Source of the DNA: Pseudomonadota bacterium
GTDB lineage: Bacteria; Pseudomonadota; Gammaproteobacteria; Burkholderiales; Burkholderiaceae_C
Assembly (NCBI GenBank): GCA_018241265.1
Contig: JAFEEF010000068.1
Location: 62,001-126,000, forward strand
Length of the DNA stretch: 64,000 bases
Reading direction: 5' to 3'
The position numbers were made by a program, and so were the translations under genes. This document shows, piece after piece, positions 16,859 to 27,000 of the stretch (position 1 is its first letter; every line of letters starts with the position of its first letter). The notes beneath the pieces are model-generated. The model was not told the DNA's origin. It saw only the letters and a program-made list of their open reading frames with translations, and searched no databases.

Positions 16859-17656
16859 TCAGGCGCGCGCGCGGCGCCGGCGCGACAGCCAGGCGAGTCC
16901 GCCGAGGCCGGCGAGCATCAGCCCGGTGGTCGCCGGCTCCGGCACCGCGACGATCTGCGCCGTGTTCAGCAGGCCGACCGGCGCTCCCGGCGTGTGAGCG
17001 ACCGGATAGTCTTCTTCATAGTTGCCGAGCGTCAGGCTCCAGGTGTCGCCGCCGCCGTCATGCAGGACCCACGGCGTCACCTCGTGCGGGCAGGCCGGCG
17101 GAAAGCCGCTGGTGCAGACACCCGAACCGTGGCCGACGCCGTAGTAGTTGGTGAACGTGGTCGCCGTCAGCGCGCTGGCGATGAAGTCGGGCGATGCGGT
17201 CTGGAAGTCGCCGACGATGCCGGCGCCGTCGTTCGCCACGTCGGCGATCAGGCCGATGCCGTAGCGGCCGTTGTTGAAGGGGTTGTCGGTGTCGAAGATC
17301 GCCACCGCGACGCCGGCCGAGGCGTTGACCGATGCCGGATCGACGGTGTAGGTCGAGCCGTTGATCGTGATCGTCGTCAGCGACGGCGAATAGGCCCGGA
17401 AGCTCGGGAACGGCAGGCCGGTCAGGTTCGGGCTCGAATCGTCGAAGAATGAATGGATCGTGAAGTCGGTCGTCGCAGCGAAGTAGGTCGGCGTCGACGC
17501 GCTTGCCAGGTTCAGCGCTTCGGTGGTGTTGAAGGTGCCGGTGTAGATCAGCTCGTACGGGGCGGCGTGTGCGGCGACCGCGGCAGCGCCGAGCAGCGCG
17601 GCCGCCAGCGTGCGGGTCGGCATCGAACCGGTCGCAACGCAGCGTGCATCAATCAT
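16859..17656 (-). CDS. PEP-CTERM sorted exported protein
   Basis: This 265-residue secreted protein has a signal peptide (TLAAALLGAAAVAAHAAPYE) and a C-terminal sorting signal: VPEPATTGLM, a hydrophobic stretch, then the basic tail RRRRARA. PEP-CTERM proteins are cleaved and anchored by an exosortase (XrtA type) in organisms with exopolysaccharide loci; none is in this window. The body is Thr/Ser/Gly rich and has four Cys in a C-terminal third loop (GVCTSGFPPACPH). The ligand or role is unknown. It lies directly upstream, on the same strand, of the ThDP operon, with a gap of 72 nt. Confidence 0.88.
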   Translation of the reverse strand: MIDARCVATGSMPTRTLAAALLGAAAVAAHAAPYELIYTGTFNTTEALNLASASTPTYFAATTDFTIHSFFDDSSPNLTGLPFPSFRAYSPSLTTITINGSTYTVDPASVNASAGVAVAIFDTDNPFNNGRYGIGLIADVANDGAGIVGDFQTASPDFIASALTATTFTNYYGVGHGSGVCTSGFPPACPHEVTPWVLHDGGGDTWSLTLGNYEEDYPVAHTPGAPVGLLNTAQIVAVPEPATTGLMLAGLGGLAWLSRRRRARA

Positions 17657-17740
17657 GACGGTTCCCCTCGTGTCGTCGTCGAAAGTCAATCTACGTTTCG
17701 AGGAACGAAGGGGCAACCCCCTAGCTTGATTCGCGCCCGG

Positions 17741-17860
17741 CTAGGCGCAGGTCCACAGCCACGCGACGCCTGCGACCGGCCAGGCGTCTTCGACACCCGC
17801 CGTCGCCAGCAGCAGGGCGCTCGCGGCGGCGAGCAGCAACGTGATCCAGAGGCGCAGCAT
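17741..17860 (-). CDS. Small single-helix membrane protein, 39 residues
   Basis: The peptide begins MLRLWITLLLAAASALLLAT and ends AWPVAGVAWLWTCA, so nearly all of it is hydrophobic, with one or two membrane-spanning stretches. A good Shine-Dalgarno (GAGGGA, 17866-17871) lies 5 nt before ATG 17860, which argues for real translation. It sits between tctA (stop 17971) and the PEP-CTERM gene on the same strand, and could be a small accessory subunit of the Tct transporter or an unrelated peptide. An in-frame ATG at 17878 is an alternative start. Confidence 0.5.
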   Translation of the reverse strand: MLRLWITLLLAAASALLLATAGVEDAWPVAGVAWLWTCA

Positions 17861-17970
17861 GATCGTTCCCTCGTGCATGTCCTGCACGGCATTGTGGGAA
17901 GCCCCGAGGCTGCGCGCATCGCCCGAAAGAGCCATCGGGCGATGCATCCGGGGGATTGCGCGCGGGCGCG

Positions 17971-19512
17971 CTACTTGCCGATCAGCGCCTGCACGTCGAC
18001 CTCGCTCTCGGCACGCACGCGCGCGGTCCGCAGCCGCATCGCGTAGGCCCAGACCTGCGCCAGGATCAGCAGGCTGCAGGCGCCGATGAACCAGGCCGCG
18101 ATCGGCCGCTGCACGAAGACCAGGATGTCGCCGCGCGACAAGAGCATCGCGCGCCGGAAGTTCTCCTCCAGCATCGGCCCGAGCACGAAGCCGAGGACGA
18201 TCGGCGAGACCGGGAAGTCGAGCAACAAAAAGATCGCGCCGAAGATGCCGAACACCGCGACCATGCCGACGTCGAACAGGCTGTTCTTGGTCGAGTAGAC
18301 GCCGACGCAGATGAAGAACACCGCGGCGGGAAAGAGGAACTTGTACGGCACCTGCAGCAGCTTGACCCACACGCCGATCATCGGCACGTTGAGGATCACG
18401 AGCAGCACGTTGCCGATCCAGAAGCTCGCGATCAGTCCCCAGAAGATGTCCGGATGCTCGGTGATGAGCTGCGGTCCGGGCTGCACGCCCTTGATGATCA
18501 GGGCGCCGAGGATCAGCGCCATCACCGCGTCGCCCGGGATGCCGAGCGACATCGTCGGGATGAAGTCGACCTGGGTCTTCGAATGCGATGCGGCCTCGGG
18601 GCTGGCGACGCCGGCCAGTTCGCCGTGGCCGAAGCGCTCCGGGTTCTTCGACACCTTGCGCTCGAGCGCGTAGGCGAGGAAGGTCGTGATCGTCGGCCCG
18701 GTGCCGGGCATCGCGCCGAACAGCGTGCCGACGGTCGTGCCGCGCACCATCGGCCAGAACGCCTGCTTCATCTCGGCGCGCGTCGGCCGCATGTCCTTCA
18801 TGCTGACCTTGGCGTCGCTGGACTTGACCTGCGTGCGGTTGACGCTGACGAGGAAGTCGGCAATGCCGAACAGGCCCATGCAGAGGCCGCCGAGCTCGAC
18901 GCCGTCCGACAGCTCGGTGATGCCGAACGAGAAGCGGATCGTGCCGCTGATGACGTCGGTGCCGACCACGCCGCACAGGAGGCCGAAGATCGTCATCGCG
19001 ACGCCCTTCAGCGGAGAGCCGCGCGACATCGTCGCGCCCGCGAGCAGGCCGAGCAGCATGATCGAGCAGATCTCGGTCGGCCCGAACTTGAACGCCACCT
19101 GCACCAGCAGCGGCGACAGGAAGATCATCACGATGATGCCGACCGACGCCGCGAAGAACGACGACATCATCGTGACGCCGAGCGCGGTGCCGCCCTTGCC
19201 CATCTTCGTCATCGGATAGCCGTCGAGACAGGTGACGGCGTGCGGCGGATGGCTCGGCAGGTTGAGCAGGATCGCGCCGATCGCGCCGCCGTACTGCGAG
19301 CCGTAGAAGATGCCGGCCAGCATCAGGATCGCCGGCACCGGCGCGATCACGTAGGTGAGCGGCAGCAGCATCGAAATCGTCGTCAACGCGCCCATGCCGG
19401 GCAGGACGCCGATCAGGTTGCCGATCAGCACCCCGAACACCGACCACATCAGGTTGTTCGGCTGCAGCGCGATGCCGAAGCCGAACCACAAGTCCATCAG
19501 CGCTTGATGCAT
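17971..19512 (-). CDS. tctA: Tripartite tricarboxylate transporter large permease subunit
   Basis: This 513-residue polytopic inner-membrane protein carries TctA signatures: the N-terminal GVLIGNLIGVLPGMGALTTI, then YGSQYGGAIGAILLNLPSHP, and in the second half LFGAMPGTGPTITTFL and TMSLGIPGDAVMALILGA. TctA forms the carboxylate channel with the small TctB subunit; substrates enter through a periplasmic TctC protein, not encoded here. The ATG at 19512 gives family-typical length, while an upstream GTG (19533) lies inside the intergenic palindrome. Transport of a tricarboxylate or aromatic carboxylate with Na+ or H+ is expected; the specific ligand is unknown. Confidence 0.93.
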   Translation of the reverse strand: MHQALMDLWFGFGIALQPNNLMWSVFGVLIGNLIGVLPGMGALTTISMLLPLTYVIAPVPAILMLAGIFYGSQYGGAIGAILLNLPSHPPHAVTCLDGYPMTKMGKGGTALGVTMMSSFFAASVGIIVMIFLSPLLVQVAFKFGPTEICSIMLLGLLAGATMSRGSPLKGVAMTIFGLLCGVVGTDVISGTIRFSFGITELSDGVELGGLCMGLFGIADFLVSVNRTQVKSSDAKVSMKDMRPTRAEMKQAFWPMVRGTTVGTLFGAMPGTGPTITTFLAYALERKVSKNPERFGHGELAGVASPEAASHSKTQVDFIPTMSLGIPGDAVMALILGALIIKGVQPGPQLITEHPDIFWGLIASFWIGNVLLVILNVPMIGVWVKLLQVPYKFLFPAAVFFICVGVYSTKNSLFDVGMVAVFGIFGAIFLLLDFPVSPIVLGFVLGPMLEENFRRAMLLSRGDILVFVQRPIAAWFIGACSLLILAQVWAYAMRLRTARVRAESEVDVQALIGK

Positions 19513-19516
19513 TCGA

Positions 19517-19683
19517 CTAGTTCGTTGGAGCACATGAAACGCACCCGAGCGGCTGCGCAGCGGCGCGGCAGGCTAGGCGCGAAGCGGAGCAATACCGGGA
19601 GGTATTGCGAGCATTCGCAACGACGCATGACGCGTCGAGGCGCAGACGAGCGGGGGTGCTTTTCATGCGCTTCAACGGACTAG
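19517..19683. repeat. Long imperfect palindrome between tctB and tctA
   Basis: The whole 167-nt interval between tctB and tctA reads as an imperfect inverted repeat. The outer arms (19517-19546 and 19654-19683) match at 26 of 30 positions by hand alignment, both beginning CTAG when read inward. Middle segments pair in blocks, and the centre is a perfect 8-bp hairpin, GCAATACC/GGTATTGC with loop GGGA (19589-19608). The tctB stop codon lies in one outer arm. In RNA it would fold into a very long stem between the two cistrons, so it could set their expression ratio, protect or terminate the tctB message, or be a dispersed palindromic element. Confidence 0.75.
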
Positions 19684-20147
19684 CCCCAGCCGAAGAGCGG
19701 GAGTTGCAGGTTCAGTCCGTAGTGGAAGACGACGATGCAGAACACCACCATGCCGGCGCCGAGCGCTGCGGCGCTGCGCCAGGTGTTCTGCCGATCGCCC
19801 ATCGCCGCGATGAAGACCGACGCGAAGGTCGCAGGCACGAGGCCGCCGTGCGCGCCGATCACGACGAAGGCGATCACGCCGCCGAGGATGCAGAGCCAGC
19901 CGCGCCATTCCGGATGGAACGGGCCGTGCGCGCCTGCCTTCTCGAGGTGCTTGGGCGTCGCGGTCAGCAGGATCGCGAGGCCGACGAGGATCATCAGGAT
20001 CCCGAGCACGACCGGGATGTAGCCGGCGCCCATCTGGTTCAGCGTGCCCATCCGGTAGCCCACGCCGGCGATCAGGACCGCCACGCCCATCACCATCAGG
20101 ATCAGGCCGCCGAGGTGGTCCTTGCCCATCTTCTGCAACAGCTTCAC
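19680..20147 (-). CDS. tctB: Tripartite tricarboxylate transporter small permease subunit
   Basis: This 155-residue inner-membrane protein has four hydrophobic segments, a TctB hallmark: GGLILMVMGVAVLIAGVGY, YIPVVLGILMILVGLAI, WLCILGGVIAFVVIG and GMVVFCIVVFHYGLNL. The GTG start at 20147 is chosen because AGGAG (20156-20160) precedes it; the longer upstream frame is arginine-rich and unlike TctB. It is co-directional with tctA but separated from it by the 167-nt palindrome. TctB is required with TctA for transport. Confidence 0.9.
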   Translation of the reverse strand: MKLLQKMGKDHLGGLILMVMGVAVLIAGVGYRMGTLNQMGAGYIPVVLGILMILVGLAILLTATPKHLEKAGAHGPFHPEWRGWLCILGGVIAFVVIGAHGGLVPATFASVFIAAMGDRQNTWRSAAALGAGMVVFCIVVFHYGLNLQLPLFGWG

Positions 20148-20395
20148 CCGCCCATCTCCTCGCTCTCGGTGGCCACGCGCGCAGCGCGGCCGCGGGAGCG
20201 CCGTCGTCGTCTGCCGGCCGATGTTAACTTGGGCAAACGACCCACGGGCCGCATGGCCGCGCAGCAAAGCGACCGCTCACCTGGGCGAGAACGAGGCACG
20301 GCAAGGCCCGGCGGCCGATCCGGACTGCGCTGCCCCAATCCGGCCCTGCGGGTTTATCCCGAGGGCGGGGTCGTGAGGGGCCGAGAGGCGACGAC

Positions 20396-21130
20396 TCAGC
20401 GGACCGTGTAGCCGCGGCCGTCGAGGCAGGCCGCCTCGGCGCGCTGGAAGATGCTCGCATCGGCCGTGGCGCCCGGCTGCGTCGCAGCCCACTGGTCGCA
20501 GGCGCGCCGATCGGCCTCGGTCTGCGCGGCGCTCTGGCCGTTGCGCGGATAGACCACCGGCGCGGGCGGTGTCGCGGCGGCCGGCGGCACCGGCGCGGGC
20601 AGGACCGGCGACGCCACGGCGCTGTCGTCTTCCATGCCGTCCGCATCGTCGGCCGCGACCGGCGGACTGCCCGGCGGCGGCGCGACCACGGTGTAGCCGG
20701 CGCTGCCGTCCGGCAGGTAGTAGGTGCCGTTCGCGTAGAAATAGTCGGTTCCGCCGATCCACACCGTGGTGTAGCCAGGCGGCAGCAGCGGCACGACGAT
20801 CCCGAGCGGCGGCGCGACGACGGCATAGCTGCCGCCGCGCCGGTGGAACCAGACGCCGCCGTGGAAATAGTACGGGTCGCCGTGGTGATCGATCCGCACG
20901 CTGTGGTCGGGCACGCGCGGGAAGACGGCGCCATGCGACGGGTAGTAGTGGTCGTGGTGGTATTGCGCATCGAAGTGCATGGTCGCGGAGGCACGCGGAG
21001 GAGGCGCGGCATGCGGCGCCGCCGCGTGCGATGGCGGCGGCGCGGGATCGTGCGCGTGGTCTTGCGCTTGCGCGGTTCCGGCCAGCGCGACGAGCGCGGC
21101 GGCGCACAGGGACGTGGTCGTTCGGTTCAT
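20396..21130 (-). CDS. Secreted DUF6515-like protein
   Basis: This 244-residue exported protein has a signal peptide (residues 1-22, ending AGTAQAQ), a His/Pro/Ala-rich linker (HDPAPPPSHAAAPHAAPPP) and a core repeat-like block: GGVWFHRRGGSYAVVAPPLG, VVPLLPPGYTTVWIGG, YFYANGTYYLPDGSAGYTVV. This core is common in proteobacterial periplasmic or cell-surface proteins of unknown function. A short C-terminal segment with two Cys (RRACDQW, EAACLDGRGY) resembles a small helical domain of uncharacterised exported proteins. The stretch 20148-20395 downstream, up to tctB, shows no gene. Confidence 0.75.
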   Translation of the reverse strand: MNRTTTSLCAAALVALAGTAQAQDHAHDPAPPPSHAAAPHAAPPPRASATMHFDAQYHHDHYYPSHGAVFPRVPDHSVRIDHHGDPYYFHGGVWFHRRGGSYAVVAPPLGIVVPLLPPGYTTVWIGGTDYFYANGTYYLPDGSAGYTVVAPPPGSPPVAADDADGMEDDSAVASPVLPAPVPPAAATPPAPVVYPRNGQSAAQTEADRRACDQWAATQPGATADASIFQRAEAACLDGRGYTVR

Positions 21131-21193
21131 GTCGGACTCCAGGCGATCTGCGCCCGTACGGGCGATGACCCCACTGTGGAAAGCCGTCGTTGC

Positions 21194-21224
21194 GCGCACG
21201 TTGCGCGACGCAAAGAACGTGCGC
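21194..21224. promoter_or_regulatory. Inverted repeat in the DUF6515 / RND efflux divergent promoter
   Basis: GCGCACGTT (21194-21202) and AACGTGCGC (21216-21224) form a perfect 9-bp inverted repeat with a 13-nt spacer. It lies in the 225-nt gap between two divergent genes and is a plausible operator for the efflux operon, possibly for the response regulator encoded in it. No clear -10/-35 pair is recognised beside it. Confidence 0.45.
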
Positions 21225-21355
21225 ACCGGCGCCGAAGCTGACGCGAATGTCATGGAGGCGTCAGGCAGTCGCGCGGCGCCGCGCCCTAGAGTGCGTACCG
21301 GCCCCGGCAGCACCGGGGTTGCGTTTTGCGCGCGGCCGTTCGATCCTCGAATCCG

Positions 21356-22819
21356 ATGTCACCTCCACGCCTGCTCTCCCGCTCCCCTGCCGCGCTCGGC
21401 CTCGTGACGGCGCTGCTGGCCGGCTGCGCCGCCGGGCCCGACTACGTGCGTCCGGCGCTGACGCCGCCGGCCGAATTCAAGGAGGCCGGCGGCCCGTGGA
21501 AGACCGCCAGCCCGCAGCCCGCCGACGCGAACCGGCCCTGGTGGGAGCGCTACGGCGATCCGCTGCTGAACGACCTCGTCGGCCAAGCGAACCGGCAGAG
21601 CCTGAACATCAAGATCGCCGAGGCGCAATACCGGCAGGCGCGCGCCGCGGTGCAGTACGCGCGTTCCGGCTATTTCCCGACCTTGGGTGCGAACGTCTCG
21701 GGCGGCCGCGGGCGCAGTATCTCCAACGGCCAGAACGTGCTGTCCAACAGCCACTCGGTCGGGCTCGACGCGAGCTGGGAGCCCGACCTGTGGGGCCAGG
21801 TGCGCCGCAGCGTCGAAGCCGGCGCCGATACCGCGCAGGCGAGCGCCGCCGACCTCGCGGGCGCGCGCCTCAGCATCCAGGCCGAGCTGGTGCAGGACTA
21901 CCTGCAGCTGCGCATCGCCGACGCCGACAAGGACCTCTTGACGCGCACCGTCGACAGCTACCGGAAGGCGCTCGCGCTGACGCGCAGCCAGTACGGCGCG
22001 GGCGTCGCGACGCGCGCCGACGTGGCGCTCGCCGAGACCCAACTGAAGTCGGCGCAGGCGCAGGCGATCGACGTCGGCGTGACGCGCAGCCAGCTCGAGC
22101 ATGCGATCGCGATCCTCGTCGGCCAGGCGCCGTCGGAGTTCTCGATCGCCGTGTCGGCGAAAGGCGCCGAGACGCTGAAGCTGCCGGTCGTGCCGACCGG
22201 GCTGCCGTCGGAGCTGCTCGAGCGCCGCCCCGACATCGCCGGCGCCGAGCGTCGCGCCGCGGCCGCCAATGCCGACATCGGCGTCGCGCAGTCGGCCTAC
22301 TTCCCGGCCCTGACCCTGGGCGCGACGCTCGGCTACACGAGCGCGAACTTCGCACAGTGGTTCAGCGCGCCGGCGCGCATCTGGTCGCTCGGCGCGACGC
22401 TGGCCGGCACGATCTTCGACGGCGGCGCGCGCGCCGCCAAGACCGACGAGGCGCGTGCCGCGTTCGACGCCGCCGCCGGCACCTACAAGCAGACCGTGCT
22501 CGCCGGCTTCCAGGAAGTCGAGGACAACCTCGCCGCGCTGCGCATCCTCGAAGAGGAACGCGCGGTCGAGGACGAGGCGGTGGCCGCGGCGCAGGTCGCC
22601 GAACGGGCCAGCCTCGCTCAATACCGCGCCGGCACCGCGACGTATCTCGCGGTCGTCACGGCGCAGACCCTGGCGCTGTCGAACGAGCGCAGCGCGGTGC
22701 AGCTGCGCGGCCGCCAGCTCGTCGCGAGCGCCGCGCTCGTGAAGGCACTCGGCGGCGGCTGGACCAGCGCGGAGCTCGACGCCGAGCCGGTCGCGCAAGC
22801 CGGGCCGGCGCAGCGTTGA
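21356..22819 (+). CDS. RND efflux outer-membrane factor lipoprotein (NodT/OprM type)
   Basis: This 487-residue outer-membrane channel of the TolC superfamily has a lipobox LLAGC in its signal peptide, then GPDYVRPALTPPAEF, the usual NodT/OprM opening. Two repeats of long helices follow, with typical motifs RADVALAETQLKSAQAQ and, later, LLERRPDIAGAERRAAAAN. Trimers of this protein extend the pump through the periplasm. It is first in a five-gene operon with adaptor, RND permease, response regulator and histidine kinase. Confidence 0.92.
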   Translation: MSPPRLLSRSPAALGLVTALLAGCAAGPDYVRPALTPPAEFKEAGGPWKTASPQPADANRPWWERYGDPLLNDLVGQANRQSLNIKIAEAQYRQARAAVQYARSGYFPTLGANVSGGRGRSISNGQNVLSNSHSVGLDASWEPDLWGQVRRSVEAGADTAQASAADLAGARLSIQAELVQDYLQLRIADADKDLLTRTVDSYRKALALTRSQYGAGVATRADVALAETQLKSAQAQAIDVGVTRSQLEHAIAILVGQAPSEFSIAVSAKGAETLKLPVVPTGLPSELLERRPDIAGAERRAAAANADIGVAQSAYFPALTLGATLGYTSANFAQWFSAPARIWSLGATLAGTIFDGGARAAKTDEARAAFDAAAGTYKQTVLAGFQEVEDNLAALRILEEERAVEDEAVAAAQVAERASLAQYRAGTATYLAVVTAQTLALSNERSAVQLRGRQLVASAALVKALGGGWTSAELDAEPVAQAGPAQR

Positions 22820-22860
22820 ATCCCTTCCGAATTCGATCTTCAGCGAAAAAGAGCCTCTCC

Positions 22861-24063
22861 ATGGACCAACCCGCTTCCGTTTCGCCGCACCGCCCGTGGT
22901 TGCGCTACGGCGTGCCGGTCGTCGCGATCGTCGCGATCGCGTGGTACGCACTGCGCGGCGAGGCCGAGGACGCACCTGCCCCAGCGAAGGCGCCGCCCGC
23001 GGTGTCGGCCACCCTCGTCAAGGTGGCACGCGAGGACGTGCCGCGCTTCCTGATCGGCGTCGGCAACGTGCAGGCCGCCGCGACCGTGACCGTGAAGGCG
23101 CGCGTCGACGGCCAGCTCGAAAAGGTCGGCTACACCGAAGGCCAGGACGTGAAGGCCGGCCAGATGATCGCGCAGCTCGACGCCCGGCCGCTGCAGGCGC
23201 AACTCGCGCAGGTCAAGGCGCAGAAGGCGCGCGACGAGGCGCAGCTCGCGAACGCCAAGCTCGACCTCGACCGCTACACGCGCCTCATCAAGGAAGACGC
23301 GACCACCCAGCAGACGCTCGACACCCAGCGCGCCACCGTCGCTCAGCTGCAGGCCGCGATCCAGACCGACGACGCGCAGATCCAGTACGCGCAGGTACAG
23401 CTCGGCTACATGACGATCACGGCGCCGCTGTCCGGCCGTACCGGCGCGCGCCTCGTCGATCCGGGCAACATCGTGCACGCGAGCGATGCCAATGGCCTGG
23501 TCGTGATCAACCAGATCGACCCGATCGCGGTGGTCTTCACGTTGCCCGGCGACAGCGTGCAGTCGATCAACCATGCGGCCGGCGGCCCGTCGAAGCTGAA
23601 GGTCATGGCCTATGCGCGCGAAGGCAATACGCTGCTCGGCGAAGGCCATCTCGTGCTGGTCAACAACCAGATCGACACGACCAGCGGCACGGTGCAGCTG
23701 AAGGGCATGTTCACGAACCCGAACCACACGCTCTGGCCCGGCCAGTACGTCAACGTGCGGCTCTTGCTCGGCGACCACGAACAGGCGACGACGGTGCCCG
23801 CCGACGTGCTACAGCGCGGTCCGCAGGGCACCTATGCCTATGTCGTCGGGCCCGACCGGAAGGCCCAGATGCGGCCGGTCGAGGTGGTGCAGACGCAGGA
23901 CGGCAAGGCCGTGATCGGCAAGGGCCTGCAGCCGGGCGAGACCGTCGTGCTCGACGGCCAGTACAAGATCAAGCCGGGCATCACGGTGCAGCCGGCGCGC
24001 GCGGCCGCATCGGCGCCGGCGCTGGCCGGCAGCGTCGCGAGCACGCAGGGAGAGCAGCGATGA
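22861..24063 (+). CDS. RND efflux periplasmic adaptor (MdtA-like)
   Basis: This 400-residue membrane-fusion protein has an N-terminal anchor ([16 protein letters not shown]), the lipoyl half-motif [20 protein letters not shown], an alpha-helical hairpin ([20 protein letters not shown] to [18 protein letters not shown]), and the second lipoyl half and beta-barrel [20 protein letters not shown]. The C-terminal membrane-proximal domain includes [20 protein letters not shown]. It links the RND permease to the outer-membrane channel. Its stop overlaps the permease start (ATGA). Confidence 0.93.
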   Translation: MDQPASVSPHRPWLRYGVPVVAIVAIAWYALRGEAEDAPAPAKAPPAVSATLVKVAREDVPRFLIGVGNVQAAATVTVKARVDGQLEKVGYTEGQDVKAGQMIAQLDARPLQAQLAQVKAQKARDEAQLANAKLDLDRYTRLIKEDATTQQTLDTQRATVAQLQAAIQTDDAQIQYAQVQLGYMTITAPLSGRTGARLVDPGNIVHASDANGLVVINQIDPIAVVFTLPGDSVQSINHAAGGPSKLKVMAYAREGNTLLGEGHLVLVNNQIDTTSGTVQLKGMFTNPNHTLWPGQYVNVRLLLGDHEQATTVPADVLQRGPQGTYAYVVGPDRKAQMRPVEVVQTQDGKAVIGKGLQPGETVVLDGQYKIKPGITVQPARAAASAPALAGSVASTQGEQR

Positions 24064-27000
24064 GCACGCCCGCCGCGCCGGCACCGGCGCCGGAAGCCGA
24101 GCGCCCGCCGGAAACCCGGCGCGGCGTCTCGGCGGCCTTCATCAAGCGGCCGATCGGCACGTCGCTGCTGGCGATCGCGATCCTCTTGGTCGGCGCGGCG
24201 GTGTGGCCGCTGCTGCCGGTCGCGCCGTTGCCGCAGGTCGACTTCCCGACGATCCAGGTCTCGGCCAGCCTGCCGGGCGCGAATCCGGAGACGATGGCCG
24301 CCAACGTCGCCCAGCCGCTCGAGCGCCAGTTCTCGCTGATCCCGGGGCTGTCGCAGATGACGTCGACGAGCGCGCTCGGGACGACGCAGATCGTTCTGCA
24401 GTTCGACCTCGACCGCAACATCGACGGTGCCGCGCTCGACGTGCAGACCGCGATCACCGCCGCATCGGGACAACTGCCGACCAACCTGCCGCAACCGCCG
24501 ACCTTCCGCAAGGTCAACCCGGCGGACCAGGCGATCATGGTGCTGGCGGTGCAGTCGGATTCGCTGCCGCTGATCCGCGTCAACGACTACGCCGACACCA
24601 TCCTCGCACAGCAGATCTCGCAGATCGAAGGGGTCGGCGACGTGGCCATCGGCGGCCAGCAGAAGCCGGCGGTGCGCATCCAGGTCGATCCGGCCAAGAT
24701 CGCGGCGCTCGGGCTCGGGCTCGAGGAAGTGCGCACCGCGGTCGCATCGACCACGGTGAGCCAGCCGACCGGCAGCATCGACGGCAAGAACCAGAGCTTC
24801 ACGGTCTACACCAACGACCAGGTGCTGAGCGCCGCGCCGTGGAACGACATGGTGATCGCCTACCGCGGCGGTGCGCCGATACGGGTGCGCGACATCGGCG
24901 TCGCGATCGACGGCCCCGAGTCGGTGAAGACCGGCGCCTGGTCGTATGCCGGCGCGGCGAGCAGCCCGGCGACGGTGCCGACGAACGGCCGCTCGATCAT
25001 GCTGTTCATCCGCAAGGAGGCGGGCGCCAACGTGATCGAGACGGTCGATCGCATCAAGGCGGCGATGCCGCGCCTGCAGGCCGCCATCCCGCCGTCGGTG
25101 ACGGTCTCGACCGTCGTCGACCGCACGCAGAACATCCGCGCGTCGGTGCACGACGTCGAGATGACGCTCATGATCACGATCGCCGCGGTGATCGCGGTGA
25201 TCTTCGTCTTCCTGCTCAACGTGCCGGCCACCGTGATCCCGGGCGTGACGGTGCCGCTCGCGCTGCTCGGGACCGCCGCGGTGATGTACACCCTGCACTA
25301 CAGCCTCGACAACCTGTCGCTGATGGCGCTGACGATCGCGGTCGGCTTCGTCGTCGACGATGCGATCGTGATGCTGGAGAACATCTACCGCCACATCGAG
25401 GAAGGCATGCCGCCGCTCGAAGCGGCGTACAAGGGCGCGGGCGAGATCGGCTTCACGATCATCTCGATCTCGGTGTCGCTGGTCGCGGTCTTCATCCCGC
25501 TGCTGCTGATGGGCGGCATCGTCGGCCGGCTGTTCCGCGAGTTCGCGGTCACGGTGACCTTGACGATCGTCGTGTCGGTGATCGTGTCGCTGACCCTGAC
25601 GCCCATGCTGTGCTCGCGCTTCCTGACGAACCAGCATGCGAAGAAGCACGGGCGCCTGTACATGCTCTGCGAGCGCGGCTTCGACGCGATGCTCGCAGGC
25701 TACAAGCGCGGCCTCGACGTGGTGCTGAAGCACGAGTTCATCACGCTGTGCGTCTTCCTCCTGACGCTCACGATCACGGTCGTCATGTTCATCGTCAGCC
25801 CGAAGGGCTTCTTCCCGCAGCAGGACACCGGCACGATCTACGGCTTTGCCGAGACGTCGCAGGATGCGTCGTTCGCGGCGACGAGCGAGCGCTTCGGGCG
25901 CATCTCGGACGTGGTGCGCAGGGATCCCGACGTCACCGCGTTCGGCGTGTTCGCCGGCGGCACGACCGCCAACACCGGCACGTTCTTCATCGCGTTGAGG
26001 CCGAAGGACCAGGGCCGCACCGCGACCGCCGACCAGGTGATCGCGCGGCTGCGTCCGCAGGTCGCCAGGCTCGAGGGCGTGAATCTCTTCATGCAGGCGC
26101 CGCAGGACATCAACGTCGGCGGGCGCCTCTCGCGCACCCAGTACCAGTACACCGTGACCGACACCAACCTCGACGAACTGAACACCTGGGCGCCGAAGCT
26201 GGTCGACAAGTTCCGCACCTTGCCGCAGCTCACCGACATCGCGACCGACCAGCAGAACTCGGCCGCGAAGGCGGCGCTGACGATCGACCGGGCGCGCGCC
26301 TCCAGCTTCGGCATCTCGCCGGCGCAGGTCGACGCGACGATCTACGACGCGATCGGCCAGCGCCAGGTCGCGCAGTACTACACCCAGACCAACAGCTACC
26401 ACGTCGTGCTCGAGGTCACGCCGGCGCTGCAGACCGACCCGAGCCTGTTCGACAAGCTCTACATCACGTCGCCGCTGACCGGCCAGCAGGTGCCGCTGTC
26501 GGCGTTCGTGAAGGTCGACACCGGCAAGAGCGCCTACCTGCTGATCAGCCACCAGGGCCAGTTCCCTGCAGTGACGATCTCGTTCAACTTGGCCCCCGGC
26601 GTGTCGCTCGGCGATGCGGTGAAGGCCATCCAGAAAGCCCAGGGCGAGATGGGCGTGCCGAGCACCCTGACCGGCGCGTTCCAGGGCACCGCGAAGGCGT
26701 TCGGCGACTCGCTCGCGTCGCAGCCGTACCTCATCGCCGCCGCGCTGATCTCGGTCTACATCGTGCTCGGGCTGCTCTACGAGAGCTACATCCACCCGCT
26801 GACCATCCTGTCGACCCTGCCGTCGGCCGGCCTCGGCGCGCTCCTGATCCTGCGCGTCGGCGGCTACGACCTGTCGGTGATCGCGCTGATCGGCATCATC
26901 CTGCTGATCGGCATCGTCAAGAAGAACGGCATCATGATGATCGACTTCGCGCTGCATGCAGAGCGCGAGCAAGGCATGGACTCGCACCAGGCGATCTACC

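Noticed and set aside
13016..17452. 1478-codon open frame on the plus strand
   Set aside because: It lies antisense to the P450-fusion and ThDP genes, is Arg/Ala-rich without domains, and results from the GC-rich third-position pattern of the real minus-strand genes.
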